A stretch of 64,000 nt of DNA from Punica granatum. Lineage: Eukaryota; Streptophyta; Magnoliopsida; Myrtales; Lythraceae. Every line of letters starts with the position of its first letter. Within the stretch, counting starts at the first letter, position 1. Of the stretch, positions 11,258-22,139 are shown piece by piece. The stretch covers positions 5,394,001 to 5,458,000 of the forward strand of contig NC_045129.1 in NCBI RefSeq assembly GCF_007655135.1, written 5' to 3'. The notes under the pieces were generated by a model. The model saw only the letters and a list, made by a program, of their open reading frames with translations, was not told the origin of the DNA and did no database searches. Both the position numbers and the translations under genes were made by a program.

Positions 11258-13441
11258 TTACTTCCTGAGTAGCTTCGCGATGGCATGGCCTTCAGAGGTT
11301 CGCACTTGCTCGGAGATGCCTAAGTGTGCCATAAGAAGCCAAACATGGCTCAAAAGCTCTCCTCCTTTGCTCAGTCTCTTTGCGTGCTGGTACCCTCCAC
11401 AGTGGCAAGCCGCAAACAGAAGCGCCTCTGCCCACACCTTGCTGATCAATGACCATCTCTTCCTTGGACCATCGATTTTCTTCAGTTGTGATGCGAGCTC
11501 ACAAGCATCGAATAGAACTGACTTGCTCTTCTCACCCTTGGTGTGGTGTGGAGGGAGCTCGGTGTTCACATCGAGCAACCAGTGGCAAGCTTCGCAGAGA
11601 GCCCGTGACTTGGCTGACCTGTGCAACACATCACTGCACGAGCAATTCTTCTCGCTCTCGCTCTCCCGCTTCCTTTTCAATATTTTGTCAAGCCACCTAG
11701 CCAAGGCTGCTTTATTCTCCGTGTCCTGCTTCGTCGACCTAGACCTTTGGTCTTCGAAATACTTCTTAGCCTCAAGCGAGGTATCCGCATAGCGCAGCTG
11801 GCCTATCCCTGTTGGTACCATAGAAGGGTGCATCACGAGGAGATAAAGCATGTACCTCGAGACTATCTTGCTCACCTTGTAGTTCGTCATGGCTTCACCG
11901 TGCCTCTCGCGCATCCTTTTCCGGTCATAGAAATGGCAGAGCTCGGTGGCGATGTGCCAGATGAGGATGCTCTGGTCGAACTCGATGTTGTCGGTGCTCC
12001 ATGTCATTTCGTGGTGGTTCTTCTTTCGGAGGATACCACCAGCTTCATAAACTGAAGACACCGTCCTAACGTCAGCCCCCCTTATGTTGGAAGGATTGAG
12101 CAGTTCCGCTTTCTCCTTCAGATGGCTGCAAATCCACTCCTTCATGTTGTTCTGGAAGGGCTTGTAGGATATATTGAAGTATATTTGCAGCTTCCCATAG
12201 AACTTTGCTAGCTTTGGCGAGTTCTGGAGTATCCAAGGTTTTTGGCTAAGAGACAGCCGCAGAAGGCTAAATTGTGCCACTGTGTTCGACCACCTGGGTT
12301 GTCGGCAAAACTGAAGAGAATCAATGACCTTAGCTTCATATCGATTTCGGTTTCTGAGAGCCCACACCCTTGCCCAATCGGATGAAACCATTAGCAAGAT
12401 GCTGTATATCTCCAGCAGAATAGCTATGCCAAGAAGAGAGAAAGTTACGCATATATCGACTCTCGTGTAGTTCTTCCACTCAGCCACGAAGAAAAACACG
12501 AGCACACCACAGGTTAAACAAAGAGTTATAATGCGCCCAAGGATACCCCAACGTTTGTATAGGATTATCCCTTTAGTGTACAGAATGTCGAACATGAAAC
12601 TGAGCTCAATCTCAATTATCCTGAATGCATTTTCAGAGGCCATGTCCTTGAACATGGACTTACTGCTGCCGAGATCACTGAGGCTCAAGATCAGGTCGAC
12701 AAAGAGGAGATTGAAGATCTGGAAGAGGCTGGAGGCCTTGAGCAGATCGCTTGCCTTCTCGTCATGAACATCCCCATCAGTGGAAAGGTCTTCTGGTGCC
12801 TGAACCTCGATAACCCTATCAACCGACACGTTGTACCCTTCTTCTCTACTCAAGCTGTGCTGTTCCACTATTCTGGGATATATGGGACCCGATTCAGGAG
12901 GAGTTTGCATGGAGTCTTGCAGCTGGTCCTTGCTAGCCAAGTATAGGGATAGGGTCCGCTCTCCGTACTTGATGAACCCCACGACGATCATGACCGAGGC
13001 CAGGACTGAGAGGGGGGACCCCGTCAGGGCCAGGAAAAATATGTAGCATGCCAGCCCGGTCTGCACGACCAGCCGAGCAAAGTGACGGAGCCACAACTCG
13101 TTGTCTTCCAAGGAGTATGCCGTGATTGTGTCGGGGCCACCGAGGTGGAGCAAGAGGAATGGGGACCAGAACGCGATGAGCTGGTCATTGGGATCAATCT
13201 TCCCGGTCGCCTCCTTGATGTTTGCTAGCCGGTTCGAGAGGATGCCCAGGGCAAGAGTTGCGACCGAGTCAGCAGTTAGGTAGATGGACCACACTAAGGC
13301 TTTAAGGGGGGATTTATTAATGGACTTCCTTCGGCTGCCCGTGATGACAAGTATTACCTGCAGGAGGCCGCTGAAGAGGACAACCAACCGCAAGTCCCAT
13401 GCCTTCCACCAGTTTCTGATGTCTGCACTAACTAGCTCCAT
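11258..13441 (-). CDS. DUF4220/DUF594 domain membrane protein
   Basis: This is a single-exon 727-residue protein of the plant DUF4220 plus DUF594 family, whose biochemical role is unknown. The N-terminal half carries about six hydrophobic segments: near residues 17-35, 48-75, 88-112, 120-165, and a pair near 300-355. The DUF4220 hallmark with IRNWWKAWDLR sits at the start. The C-terminal DUF594 motif is VWAEALLFAACHCGGYQHAK, followed by GGELLSHVWLLMAHLG. The start ATG is followed at once by the conserved N terminus. Upstream there is a likely 5'-UTR intron: the acceptor ttttag lies 7 nt before the ATG and a donor lies near 13842. The length is normal for the family. A frameshifted paralogue lies 2.7 kb upstream in the same orientation, so this is a tandem pair. 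Confidence 0.9.
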   Translation of the reverse strand: MELVSADIRNWWKAWDLRLVVLFSGLLQVILVITGSRRKSINKSPLKALVWSIYLTADSVATLALGILSNRLANIKEATGKIDPNDQLIAFWSPFLLLHLGGPDTITAYSLEDNELWLRHFARLVVQTGLACYIFFLALTGSPLSVLASVMIVVGFIKYGERTLSLYLASKDQLQDSMQTPPESGPIYPRIVEQHSLSREEGYNVSVDRVIEVQAPEDLSTDGDVHDEKASDLLKASSLFQIFNLLFVDLILSLSDLGSSKSMFKDMASENAFRIIEIELSFMFDILYTKGIILYKRWGILGRIITLCLTCGVLVFFFVAEWKNYTRVDICVTFSLLGIAILLEIYSILLMVSSDWARVWALRNRNRYEAKVIDSLQFCRQPRWSNTVAQFSLLRLSLSQKPWILQNSPKLAKFYGKLQIYFNISYKPFQNNMKEWICSHLKEKAELLNPSNIRGADVRTVSSVYEAGGILRKKNHHEMTWSTDNIEFDQSILIWHIATELCHFYDRKRMRERHGEAMTNYKVSKIVSRYMLYLLVMHPSMVPTGIGQLRYADTSLEAKKYFEDQRSRSTKQDTENKAALARWLDKILKRKRESESEKNCSCSDVLHRSAKSRALCEACHWLLDVNTELPPHHTKGEKSKSVLFDACELASQLKKIDGPRKRWSLISKVWAEALLFAACHCGGYQHAKRLSKGGELLSHVWLLMAHLGISEQVRTSEGHAIAKLLRK

Positions 13442-13448
13442 CGTGGTC

Positions 13449-13842
13449 CTAAAATCATAATGTTAGCCTTTTGTCACGGATAAAACTTGGGGAAATTTTT
13501 ATGATGTGATCACGCAATCATTGGCCACCAAGGTCAAAGGATTCAGGGGAACCGTGACGGATGCTAGATCTTAATTCCATTTTTACAATACGAGCAAAGT
13601 CGGAATTCCTAAACCGGCCTTAACCTGTGGTACCTTCCTGTGGCTAGTTATTGAAGCTCAGGCTCCAATTGCTATCCGAATATTGAAAAAGATTGTTTTC
13701 CGGAGAGTACTTTGCTAATTATTTATCAGCACTTCAAATCGCATAAGCAACAGACAAATACCAAATGAGAATGTGTCCCATGAAGATAATAAACATACAG
13801 CAAACATACATGTACTGAGGGATAATTGGACCAGAAGCTAAC
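13449..13842 (-). other. Predicted 5'-UTR intron of the DUF4220 gene
   Basis: On the minus strand, a donor after tggcaaag (gttagc) and an acceptor ttttag enclose this interval. The acceptor leaves only GACCACG before the ATG. The neighbouring paralogue has the same layout (donor after gccaaaag, acceptor ctttag, then GCCAGTG and ATG). Conservation of position in the duplicate supports a real intron. Confidence 0.55.
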
Positions 13843-13990
13843 CTTTGCCAATTCCACAGTAAAGAAGCAAATTTGCGACAACTAGGGACGGGTTAATTTA
13901 CTGGATCGGTCTTCTGCACCAGATCGCCTGAATTCTGGGAGACTTAAAGTGTGAGATCAGAGATGAGCCCCATTAGGACAGGCCATCGTC

Positions 13991-13997
13991 TTATAAA
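13991..13997 (-). promoter_or_regulatory. Candidate TATA box of the intact DUF4220 gene
   Basis: The minus strand reads cactttataaga here, about 150 bp upstream of the predicted 5'-UTR intron donor. A matching TATA element sits at a similar distance in the paralogue. This is sequence resemblance only. Confidence 0.35.
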
Positions 13998-14035
13998 GTG
14001 TGAGAAAAGAAAGAGGGAAAGAGTGAAAAATACTC

Positions 14036-14162
14036 GAGAAAGAGGGTGCAGTCCCCGGAGGTTACAGGTTCAATTCTCGTGGTGGGACTCCACGGCCCCT
14101 TTATTTGCTATTAGTATTTTATTGTACTAGGCTCATGAGCCTTCCTTGTATAACCTAAAAAA
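14036..14162 (+). mobile_element. tRNA-derived SINE, copy 1
   Basis: The element starts with a tRNA-like head containing a B-box-like aggttcaattct. It continues with gctattagtattttattgta and ends in an A-rich tail. It is flanked by near-identical 16-bp direct repeats, agagtgaaaaatactc (14020-14035) and agagcgaaaaatgctc (14163-14178), as expected for retroposition. A second member of the family lies inverted at 63134-63292. Confidence 0.6.
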
Positions 14163-15387
14163 AGAGCGAAAAATGCTCCACCAAAAATCAATTTTGTACG
14201 CTTAATATATATTCATTGACGAAGACTATTTAATTGATGTTGTTGTGCGACTGATTATGCGATCAGGTGATATATGCAGCTCTTTCTCTTGTTCAGATCC
14301 TCTCCACTTCGAAAGGAGAATGGGCTTCTTAACCTCCCAGTCAAGAAACCTTTGGACACATTCTACTAGCCGAGCAAGAGAGAGGGATATTTAAAACTTA
14401 AAAGGTGCCAATGGTGATACATATGATCCTGGCCAATACTAGCGTAGCGTGTGCATAGCAGTATCATATTGTTCCGTCGCGTTCGGTCTTTGACGTGATA
14501 GACATGTTTAAGAAAAAGTAATGCTGTGTGCTTCCCGTATGCAGATCTTGGCGTTACCTAATTATCCCTGTCACACCTTCGGATCAACTTAATTGGATCT
14601 TAAGACTTGACCACAGAAAGGGTGTAAAACATGTTACTCGGGGAACAAAAGAGATCCTAAATTGTTTTTAGTACGTTTCCCCTGAATAAAGCAAACAAAA
14701 GTACAGCTTGAAACTCAAGTGATGGTAAAGTCGGAGATGCTTTCAATTTAAAAAGTGTGAAATAAAATCTATCGATATTTCAGTTATATATAATTTCTCT
14801 CTTTAAAAATATCACATGTTTCTAATACTTTTAAAATTCCTAAAATACCATCAGCCTTCAACAATCGCCTTCTAACGCTCTTTGCTTCACTAAAGTCAAC
14901 AGTTCCTTGATCCTTTTCTTCCCCCTCTTCCGTAGCATCGCTCTTGCCAATTCTCGCCCGTCATGCTAATTATTAAATAATAAAAAAAAGATGTTCAAAG
15001 ACTTCTCTTAATAAAAATAGATATTTTTCCTCACCTTAATAATAAATATATTCTGTGAAACTTAAATGAGCAAGAAAAATAGAAATAAAAAGAAATTGGA
15101 GTTATGATAATTTTATGGGATTTTTTTCGTGAAAAGATGGAGAATGGGGGAATTTTAAAAAGCACAACAATATTAAAAATGAATAAGAAAAAAGAAGTCG
15201 GTTTGATGCTAGTGCATAGGTGAATTCTAATAGTTAAAATAGTAAATATTTAATATTTTAAGTAAATATAAAGAAAATAAAAAAAGGGAGTTAGTTGACA
15301 AATTCACCCACCCTTGAGAGTAGATTTTTTTTTTTTTTTTGCTACGTCTCTTTGTAGATCTCTTTATAACTTTACTTTAGCTTATAA

Positions 15388-15454
15388 AAAGTATAGATAT
15401 AGATATTAATATAAATATAGATAGATATATAAATATATAGATATAGATATAGAT
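15388..15454. repeat. Imperfect (TA/GATA) microsatellite
   Basis: Irregular runs of atagat and atataaat fill the interval. Such tracts are length-variable. Confidence 0.7.
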
Positions 15455-16096
15455 TCCATATAAACCTTTCCACCCACTCAATCCTCTCTTTTGAACCTCG
15501 AAGAACCATCACTCCACATTCCTCTCTCAATCCCTCTGCCAAGTTACATGACAAGAGAGATAAATCTGAGCTCGGCCTTCAACGGCTCTATGTTAATTTT
15601 CCATTCAATAATTATCATTCCGCAACCTCTTGTTTCAGCCAAACATTTCACGGAACATCATTTTAGTCTTTTATTTGGTTAGATGACTGACCGGGACTAA
15701 TAACCGCCCCAAGCCTCCCCGAGCACTTACAAAGAAAAGTCAGCGGCTATCGTTATCACGTCGTGTTGAAAATGCCACGCTTATCTTTGTCTCACAAGTG
15801 AAGATATTGAACTGAACATCGAATTTATTAACTTCTTTTTTGTTGCATATCTCCGCAATGAATCCGACACAAACAATAAGTAAGAAGTACATGCAATTGT
15901 CAATAATGAAACCGGATCCCTTAAAAATAAACTCCGCGCAACTTAATGTACTGCTGGTGTTGCGCTTTCGTCTGTATCGTATTGTATAACCTGAAAGTAC
16001 AAACATGCGTATTATTGCTATAGGGGAATAATATGAACAGATGGATTGGAATGAAATCATCACATGCAAACTGCGCTGTGGATTGTGAGGCTTTTC

Positions 16097-18222
16097 TTAT
16101 TTCGTGAGGAGCTTGGCAATAGCATGGCCTTCGGAGGTATTGACCTGCTCGGAAATGCCGAAATGCGCCAGGAGAAGCCAGAGATGGCTCAAAAGCTCCC
16201 CGCCTTCGCTCAGCCTCTTTGAGTGTTCATAGCCTTCGCAGTTGTAGGCTGCATACAGAAGTGCCTCTGCCCAAACCTTGTTAATCAAATTCAACCTTTG
16301 GGTCTTCTCCAATTCGTTCAACTGCGACACGAGGCGACAGGCATCAAACAACACTGACTTGCTCTTCCCACCTTTGATCATGCTCGGCGAGATTGGGGTC
16401 TTCACTTCTCGCAACCAGTTACCAGCCTGGCAGACATCCTTTGATTTTGGGGATTTATGTGGCCGCTTGCAGACAGGGCACGCCAGGTCCCTGCTCCTCC
16501 GCGTCACTTCTAACAGATTGGCAATCTGAGCGCACATTGAACGCTTCTGTCTCATTTTCGACCTTTGCTCCTTGAAGTACTTCTCGGCCTCATGTGAGGT
16601 ATCAGCATATCGGAGGAAGCCTATCCCAGTTGGCAACATGGAAGGGTGCATGACGAGGAGATAAATCAAGTACCTAGAGACCATCTTGCTCATCTTGTAG
16701 TTTGTCATCAGGTCACCCTGATTGTTGGCCATTTCAGCTCGGTCAGAGAAGTAACAGACCTCGGTAGCAATGTGCCAGATGAGGACGGTCTGGTCGAACC
16801 CGCTGCCTGTAGTCCACTTCATGTCAGACTGGTTGTTCTTGTGGAGGATCACACCTACGTCGAATGGGATTGACGTCGGACTAAAATTTGAATCGCATAA
16901 CTTTTCATTCTTGAGATACCTGCAAATCCATTTTTTCAAGTCATTCCTGAAGTTCTTATAGTTTATGCAGAAATGCTTCTCCACCGTCTCTCCAAACTTC
17001 TCGAGCTTAATGACACGTAACCATGATTTTCTTCTGAGAGAGAAATTTAGAAGGCTGAACTGTGCCACTTTATCCGACCACCTGGATTGTTCACACCACG
17101 GAAAGCGAAGGAACTTAATAACCTGACGTTCACAACTATTTTGGCCCTTAAGCAACCAAATAGTTGTATGATCCGATGAAATCATTGACAAGGTCATGAA
17201 AATCTCTATCAGAATAGCCACTCCAAGAAGTGAGAAAGTTATGCAGATGTCAACTCTCTTGTGCTTCTTCCACTCCACCACGCAGAAGAAGACAAGTACA
17301 CCACAGGTCAAAGATAGAGTAACAAATCGACGAGCAATGCCCCAAATACTGTAGAGAAGTTTTGCCTTTGTGTAAAGTCGATCAAACATGAAACTGAGCT
17401 CAATGGCGACAAGCTCGAAAGCATCCTCAGAGTTCATTTCCATGAACAAGGATTTGCAGTTGCTGAGATCTTCTATGTTCAGGATTAAATCGACAAAGAG
17501 GAGCTTGAAAATCTTGAGCAAGCTGCTGCTAGGAATGGTAAGCTCTGTCGATCTCCCTTGACAGAGAGATCTTCCTGGGCGGCAATCTCGACAACCTGAT
17601 CAACCATCACGTCGTACCCCTCATCTTTCTTCAGGCTGTATTTCTCCATTATCCTGGGGTATATGGGACCAGATTCTAAAGGAGAGAGCATGGAGTCTCG
17701 TAATTGATTCTTGCTCGCTAAGTACAGGGACATTGTCCGCTCCCCGTACTTAGTGAACCCAACTGCGATCATGGTTGCGGCCAGGACCGCCAGAGGGGAG
17801 CCTCTCAAGGCTAGGAAGTAAATGTAGCACGTCAGCCCAGTCTTCACAACCAGCGTTGCAAGGTATCGGAGCCAAAGCTCGTTGTCTTCCAAAGAATAGG
17901 CAGTGATTGAATCGATTCCACCCAGGTAGAGTAGGAGGAACGGGGCCCAGAAGGCGGTGAGCTGGACGTCCGGGCTGATGTTCCCCGTCTTCTCCTTGAT
18001 GTCCGCTAGTCGGTTCGAGAGAATGCCGAGGGCAAGAACCGCAGCCCAGTCGGCGGTTAAATATATGGCCCAGACTACCGCTTTGAGCTTCCCATTACCT
18101 ATGGACTTCCTTCGCGGTGCTTGGATGACAAGAATTACTTGTATGAATGCGCTGAAGAGTACGACTAACCGGAGCTCCCAGTCTTTCCACCAATTCCTCA
18201 TGTCCGGCGTAAACGGCTCCAT
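16097..18222 (-). pseudogene. Frameshifted DUF4220/DUF594 paralogue
   Basis: Two overlapping minus-strand frames together cover the whole family protein. The upstream one (ATG at 18222, ending 17485) carries the N-terminal membrane part, starting MEPFTPDMRNWWKDWELRLV. The downstream one (to 16097) carries the rest, with the DUF594 motif VWAEALLYAAYNCEGYEHSK. Alignment by eye to the intact neighbour places the frame change between EDLSVKGD and LLKIFKLLF, at about 17525-17565. There the paralogue is also about four residues shorter, consistent with a small deletion. The remaining sequence shows no other stop, so the lesion is recent, or is an assembly error, or is spanned by an unrecognised very short intron. 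It keeps the 5'-UTR intron layout of its sibling (18230-18743). Confidence 0.75.
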
Positions 18223-18229
18223 CACTGGC

Positions 18230-18743
18230 CTAAAGTGATAACAAACTTTATCTAGTAATGGCTTAAACTTGAAAGAGGTTTCTTGGGAGTATGGCTATTT
18301 CTGGCCAGATTTTCAAACAAAATCACCGTTTGACATTATTTGGAAGTTGTCAAAGCACTGGGATTAGGAGATTCGATTGAGAAGAACTACAAAAGATAAT
18401 CAAGACCGAACATCCTAGGTCATGAATTCAAGAAATTTGTGACTTTAGTGTATCTAAGTTTAAAGCTTTGATTATTAAGTTTACAAGATCATACTGGGAA
18501 GTTAATTTCATGGAGTAAACTGCTAAGAACTATGCAACTTTCGGGTCACTCATCGGTTCATGAATACGCTGTATAAACTAATTAGAAAGGTCCCTTCTGT
18601 TAGCAGATTCAGTAACTAACTAGTCAAAACGTTATCCTTTTACTTTCTAATACTTCACCCAGGAAAAGGAGGGGAACTCGACCCACCTGGAAAGCATAGA
18701 AAAGGGCATATGTTATTTGCAGCAATGATAAGACAAGACTTAC
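18230..18743 (-). other. Predicted 5'-UTR intron of the second DUF4220 gene
   Basis: The donor gtaagt follows gccaaaag at 18743, and the acceptor ctttag is followed by GCCAGTG and the ATG. The architecture matches that of the downstream paralogue. Confidence 0.55.
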
Positions 18744-18860
18744 CTTTTGGCGATGCCGTAGCAGAGAGGCTAAGGCTTGAGCTATCTATCTCCCTGGAGG
18801 TCGTCTGGAATAACCCTTTTGGTTGCTGTTCGGTGTGAATTAACTCGTTTGTTGTCAGTG

Positions 18861-18870
18861 CTTTTATAAA
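18861..18870 (-). promoter_or_regulatory. Candidate TATA box of the second DUF4220 gene
   Basis: The minus strand reads tttataaaag about 120 bp upstream of the predicted intron donor. It is equivalent in position to the TATA element of the tandem copy. Confidence 0.4.
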
Positions 18871-20851
18871 GACAACGGAGCAGAGTAGGGAAGAAGGAGG
18901 AGGAGAATGAGTGAGACATGCAACCAGGAATCCATTCTGCACATTAAACCATGCATGAAGTTACGAAGCCAGGACTTCTATCCCTTCCATACGATGGAAA
19001 ATTCCATCAGGCATGGACCGAGGATTTGGGATTTTTGGAAGTAGAGACCGTTATCCTTTGAGGGGGCAAATAGCATGTCCTGAACTAGTTATTAGGGGGC
19101 CGAAGATCAAACGTTTCCTTAAATTACTAACTACACGTTTCGTATGGAAGATCGAAAGTGGCAATCTGAATTGTATTTCCCTGCTTTTATCCGTTCAACC
19201 GTTCAGAAGCGTCTCGCATCTGAGTCCTCGAGGCCCCTTTAATTTTTTCCAAGTACATCAATTTCTGGTGTTTCTAGGTCATCTCTAATGGCTAAATAAG
19301 TTCTTCGGTTTTATGATCTTAGGCTTTTAAATTAGTCAGTATTATGCATAATCAAATATTGCTACGTATTCGATAAGCAATCAAGAAAATGAAATGACAT
19401 GGAAACATGATCTACAGGGAGGAACATCAAATAAAATTAATAAAAAATTCCATGGGAAATGATCTATCCCTCTATAACGAAAGGAAGCATTAGGATTGGA
19501 AATGTGGAACATGGGATCCAAGTGATGCTTAGATGCTGGAACTGCTTCTCCAAAGTTCAATCAGTCCACATTTATTCCAGTATAAAAAGCATTGTTTCTC
19601 TGGCAATTAAGATATATCCCTTCAGTCACCAGGATAGTCTGTTCAACTAGTAAAGGCTCGACCAATAACCCATTTCATATACTACAACTCACAAAGATTC
19701 AAAGTCAATGCTGTATCAATGCAACGATATACTATCCACTTCATATACTACAACTCGCAAAGATTCGAAGTCAATACTGTATCAATGCGACGATATACTA
19801 TCCTCTCACTAAATAGGAGAAGATATGACCACCCATTCTCATACATCGGTCATCCAACCTCCACTGTTAGATGGACAAGGATTTTTTCGAGGTCGAGTTA
19901 CATGGTCCCCATCATCTAGCTTTGGTTTCGTATTAGGTTTTAATTGAGTTATCACGGGTTCGAATCACTACCATTAATTTATAGCTTTCGGGTAAGCAGC
20001 TCATTGTCACTTCCAGTAAATTGGGCCAAATCAAACCCCAAATCCTCAAGTTTACTTTCTTAGGAGACCCAATTAAATGTTGGGAACTTGGAATACTCGT
20101 TTGGTGGGCCTCAATTTCCTGCCAATAAAGCCCATGGCCTCGTCCAATTGGCATAATAAGTATTCTCCATTTTAAAATAAGGTCCTTTCCCTCAATCGAA
20201 CATAAAAAAAGGTCCTCTCCTTTAGGTGCTTTTCATTTCAAGTCCTTTTTCTTTTTTCGCGTTGCATTGTGTTTGAGTTCTCCATACGATGCAAAATGTT
20301 TACGCTAGTCATTACATCGCGGACTATTTACCTCTATTAAAAGGTAAATTTAAGCATTTCTGGCATGCTTCTCACTGATCACCACGTTATGGCCAACTCC
20401 CGTCAAAGAGAGAAGGTGGAGCGTGTCGTTGACCATGCTTAGCTCGAAGTCATTCGGCCATGGCCACAAAGGGCATGCTAACATCCATTGTACTAATCAC
20501 GTTAATGCGAACCCCCATCATAGAAAGAGGGGGGAGGAAAATGAGGATATGGAGATGAATGAGAAAAGGAAGAGAAGAGTTGATCTAAGGCTAACCGAGG
20601 AGATTACTTGACTTAATAGAAAATAAAAGGTGTGGCAACAATTAGTCAATCAATAAGGTGGTCGAGCGAGTGGTAGAATCAAATGAAATATTACTGATAG
20701 TGCGATACTACAATATTCTAAGATCATCGAAGGAGTTTTTGATCAATTCGATCGAAATAGGTCGTGGATTGGCGGGCAAAGCTATAGTCTTTTATGTTGA
20801 ACTAATGCAAGGACTACATTGTAGCCACATTCTTGTCAAACTATTCTTGTA
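18871..20851. other. Intergenic DNA left of the MULE
   Basis: No coding frame with recognisable features is seen. A 66-bp tandem duplication at 19674-19805 is listed separately. A B-box-like gggttcgaatcac near 19960 has no convincing tRNA fold around it. Confidence 0.5.
19674..19805. repeat. Tandem duplication, period 66 bp
   Basis: Two adjacent copies begin ttcatatactacaactc at 19674 and 19740. They differ at a few positions (aactcacaaag against aactcgcaaag). Confidence 0.75.
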
Positions 20852-20861
20852 TATCTAATTT
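20852..20861. repeat. Left target-site duplication of the MULE
   Basis: The sequence tatctaattt occurs here and again, identically, at 28315-28324 on the far side of the element. A 9-11 bp duplication is typical of the Mutator superfamily. Confidence 0.9.
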
Positions 20862-21092
20862 GGGAAAATGACACTTGAGGTCCTATATGTTTGCTAATTT
20901 TTGACATCGAGTCCTATATGTTTCACTTTGAAACATCAAGAACTATAAGTTTGGAAAATGTGTCAAATTTGGTCCTATCCGTTAACCCCCTTAATGGCGT
21001 GTCGACGTGGCCGTTAATTGCCAACGTGGCACGAATGGACCGACTCCACCTGTCTGGGCCGCCCGACCACGAATGACCCGACTAAAACTCCA
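20862..21092 (+). repeat. Left terminal inverted repeat of the MULE
   Basis: This is the inverse of 28084-28314 with about eight substitutions over 231 bp. It contains a small frame that also appears in the right arm; that is a repeat artefact, not a gene. Confidence 0.93.
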
Positions 21093-21303
21093 ACCCGACT
21101 TAAAGTTCTACCCGAGCAGAACCCTTCCTGATCGTGAAAGTGAAAACCCGACTTCAAGCTCCCAAATGCTTCCCTAATCGTGAAATCGATCCCTCCCTCC
21201 TGAAGTCGAGCATCCTGAAATCGACTACCCCTGCTCGTCCCTTTCATCCATCTCCGTCCGGGCTCCATCCATTCTGCTGATCCTCCATCCGTTCTGCTCA
21301 TCA

Positions 21304-21525
21304 CTTTCATCTGTCCTGAGCAGCTCGTCCCTCTCCTGAACCCCTTTACAACTACCCTCACTTTCATCCGTCCCTCGCTTTCATCCGTCCTGAGCAGCTC
21401 GTCCCTCTCCTGAACCCCTTTACAACTACCCTCGCTTTCATCCTTCCCTGTCTTTCATCCGAGCGGAGCAGCTCGTCCCTCGTCCTTCCTTTATACATGG
21501 TTTTGGTTATAAACTAATAATTTAG
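21304..21525. repeat. Tandem repeat, three copies of 74 bp
   Basis: Copies start at 21304, 21378 and 21452 with ctttcatc and continue into gagcagctcgtccctc. Two copies share cctgaacccctttacaacta. The third copy is partial and diverged. It lies in the subterminal region of the MULE, where arrays of short repeats are common. Confidence 0.75.
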
Positions 21526-22139
21526 CAAGTTAAGAGCATCATAATTAGAGGAATCTTCCATTTTCCGAAGAAGCTGAGAAGGAATTAACAAGTTGGGAGG
21601 ATAGGAGCTGAGAAGAAATTAACGATTAAGGTTGTCTTTTAATTTTTTTGCCAGAAATTAAGCAAGAAAATTTCAACTCAATGTTCCTGCCAAAAATGAA
21701 AATGCTTGAATTGTAGATTCGACTCAATATTATTTGATGGGAAATGAAAATTTGGACTCAATATTATTTGATGGGAAATGAAAATGCTGCTGGTTGTGCT
21801 TCTTATAGCTTGTCCAAATAAAGGAAAAAATGATGGCCCCTTTAGGATTTACTCAGATTGTAGGGTTAGATTTACTTAGAGAATGGTCTTCCTTTTGGCC
21901 CCCCTTCTTTTGGTGCAAGAATGGTCTTGCTTCATAATACATGCTTAATTTTCACAAAAGCATGAAAAATTATCTAAGATTTCTAAAATATACTGAGGAG
22001 AAAAGGGTACTATGGCGGGTACTCTTCATTAATATTTTTGAGCTTTCTGTTTTTTAATGAAAGATTATTATGCTTGTCAATATTGTTTTACACATAAAAC
22101 ATCATTATGATGCTTGTTCTGTTACATTGGTTTTGTAGA

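Larger units (their letters stand above)
13843..16096. other. Intergenic DNA between the DUF4220 pair
   Basis: Apart from the SINE, the candidate TATA box and a microsatellite, nothing coding is visible. The segment 14960-15330 is strongly A/T-biased with poly-A and poly-T runs. The frames here show no motif. Confidence 0.5.

Noticed and set aside
19940..19990. B-box-like gggttcgaatcac, possible tRNA or SINE
   Set aside because: No matching A-box, cloverleaf or target duplication could be seen.
20891..21076. 61-codon frame found in both MULE arms (also 28100-28285)
   Set aside because: It exists twice only because the terminal repeats are inverse copies; no protein features.
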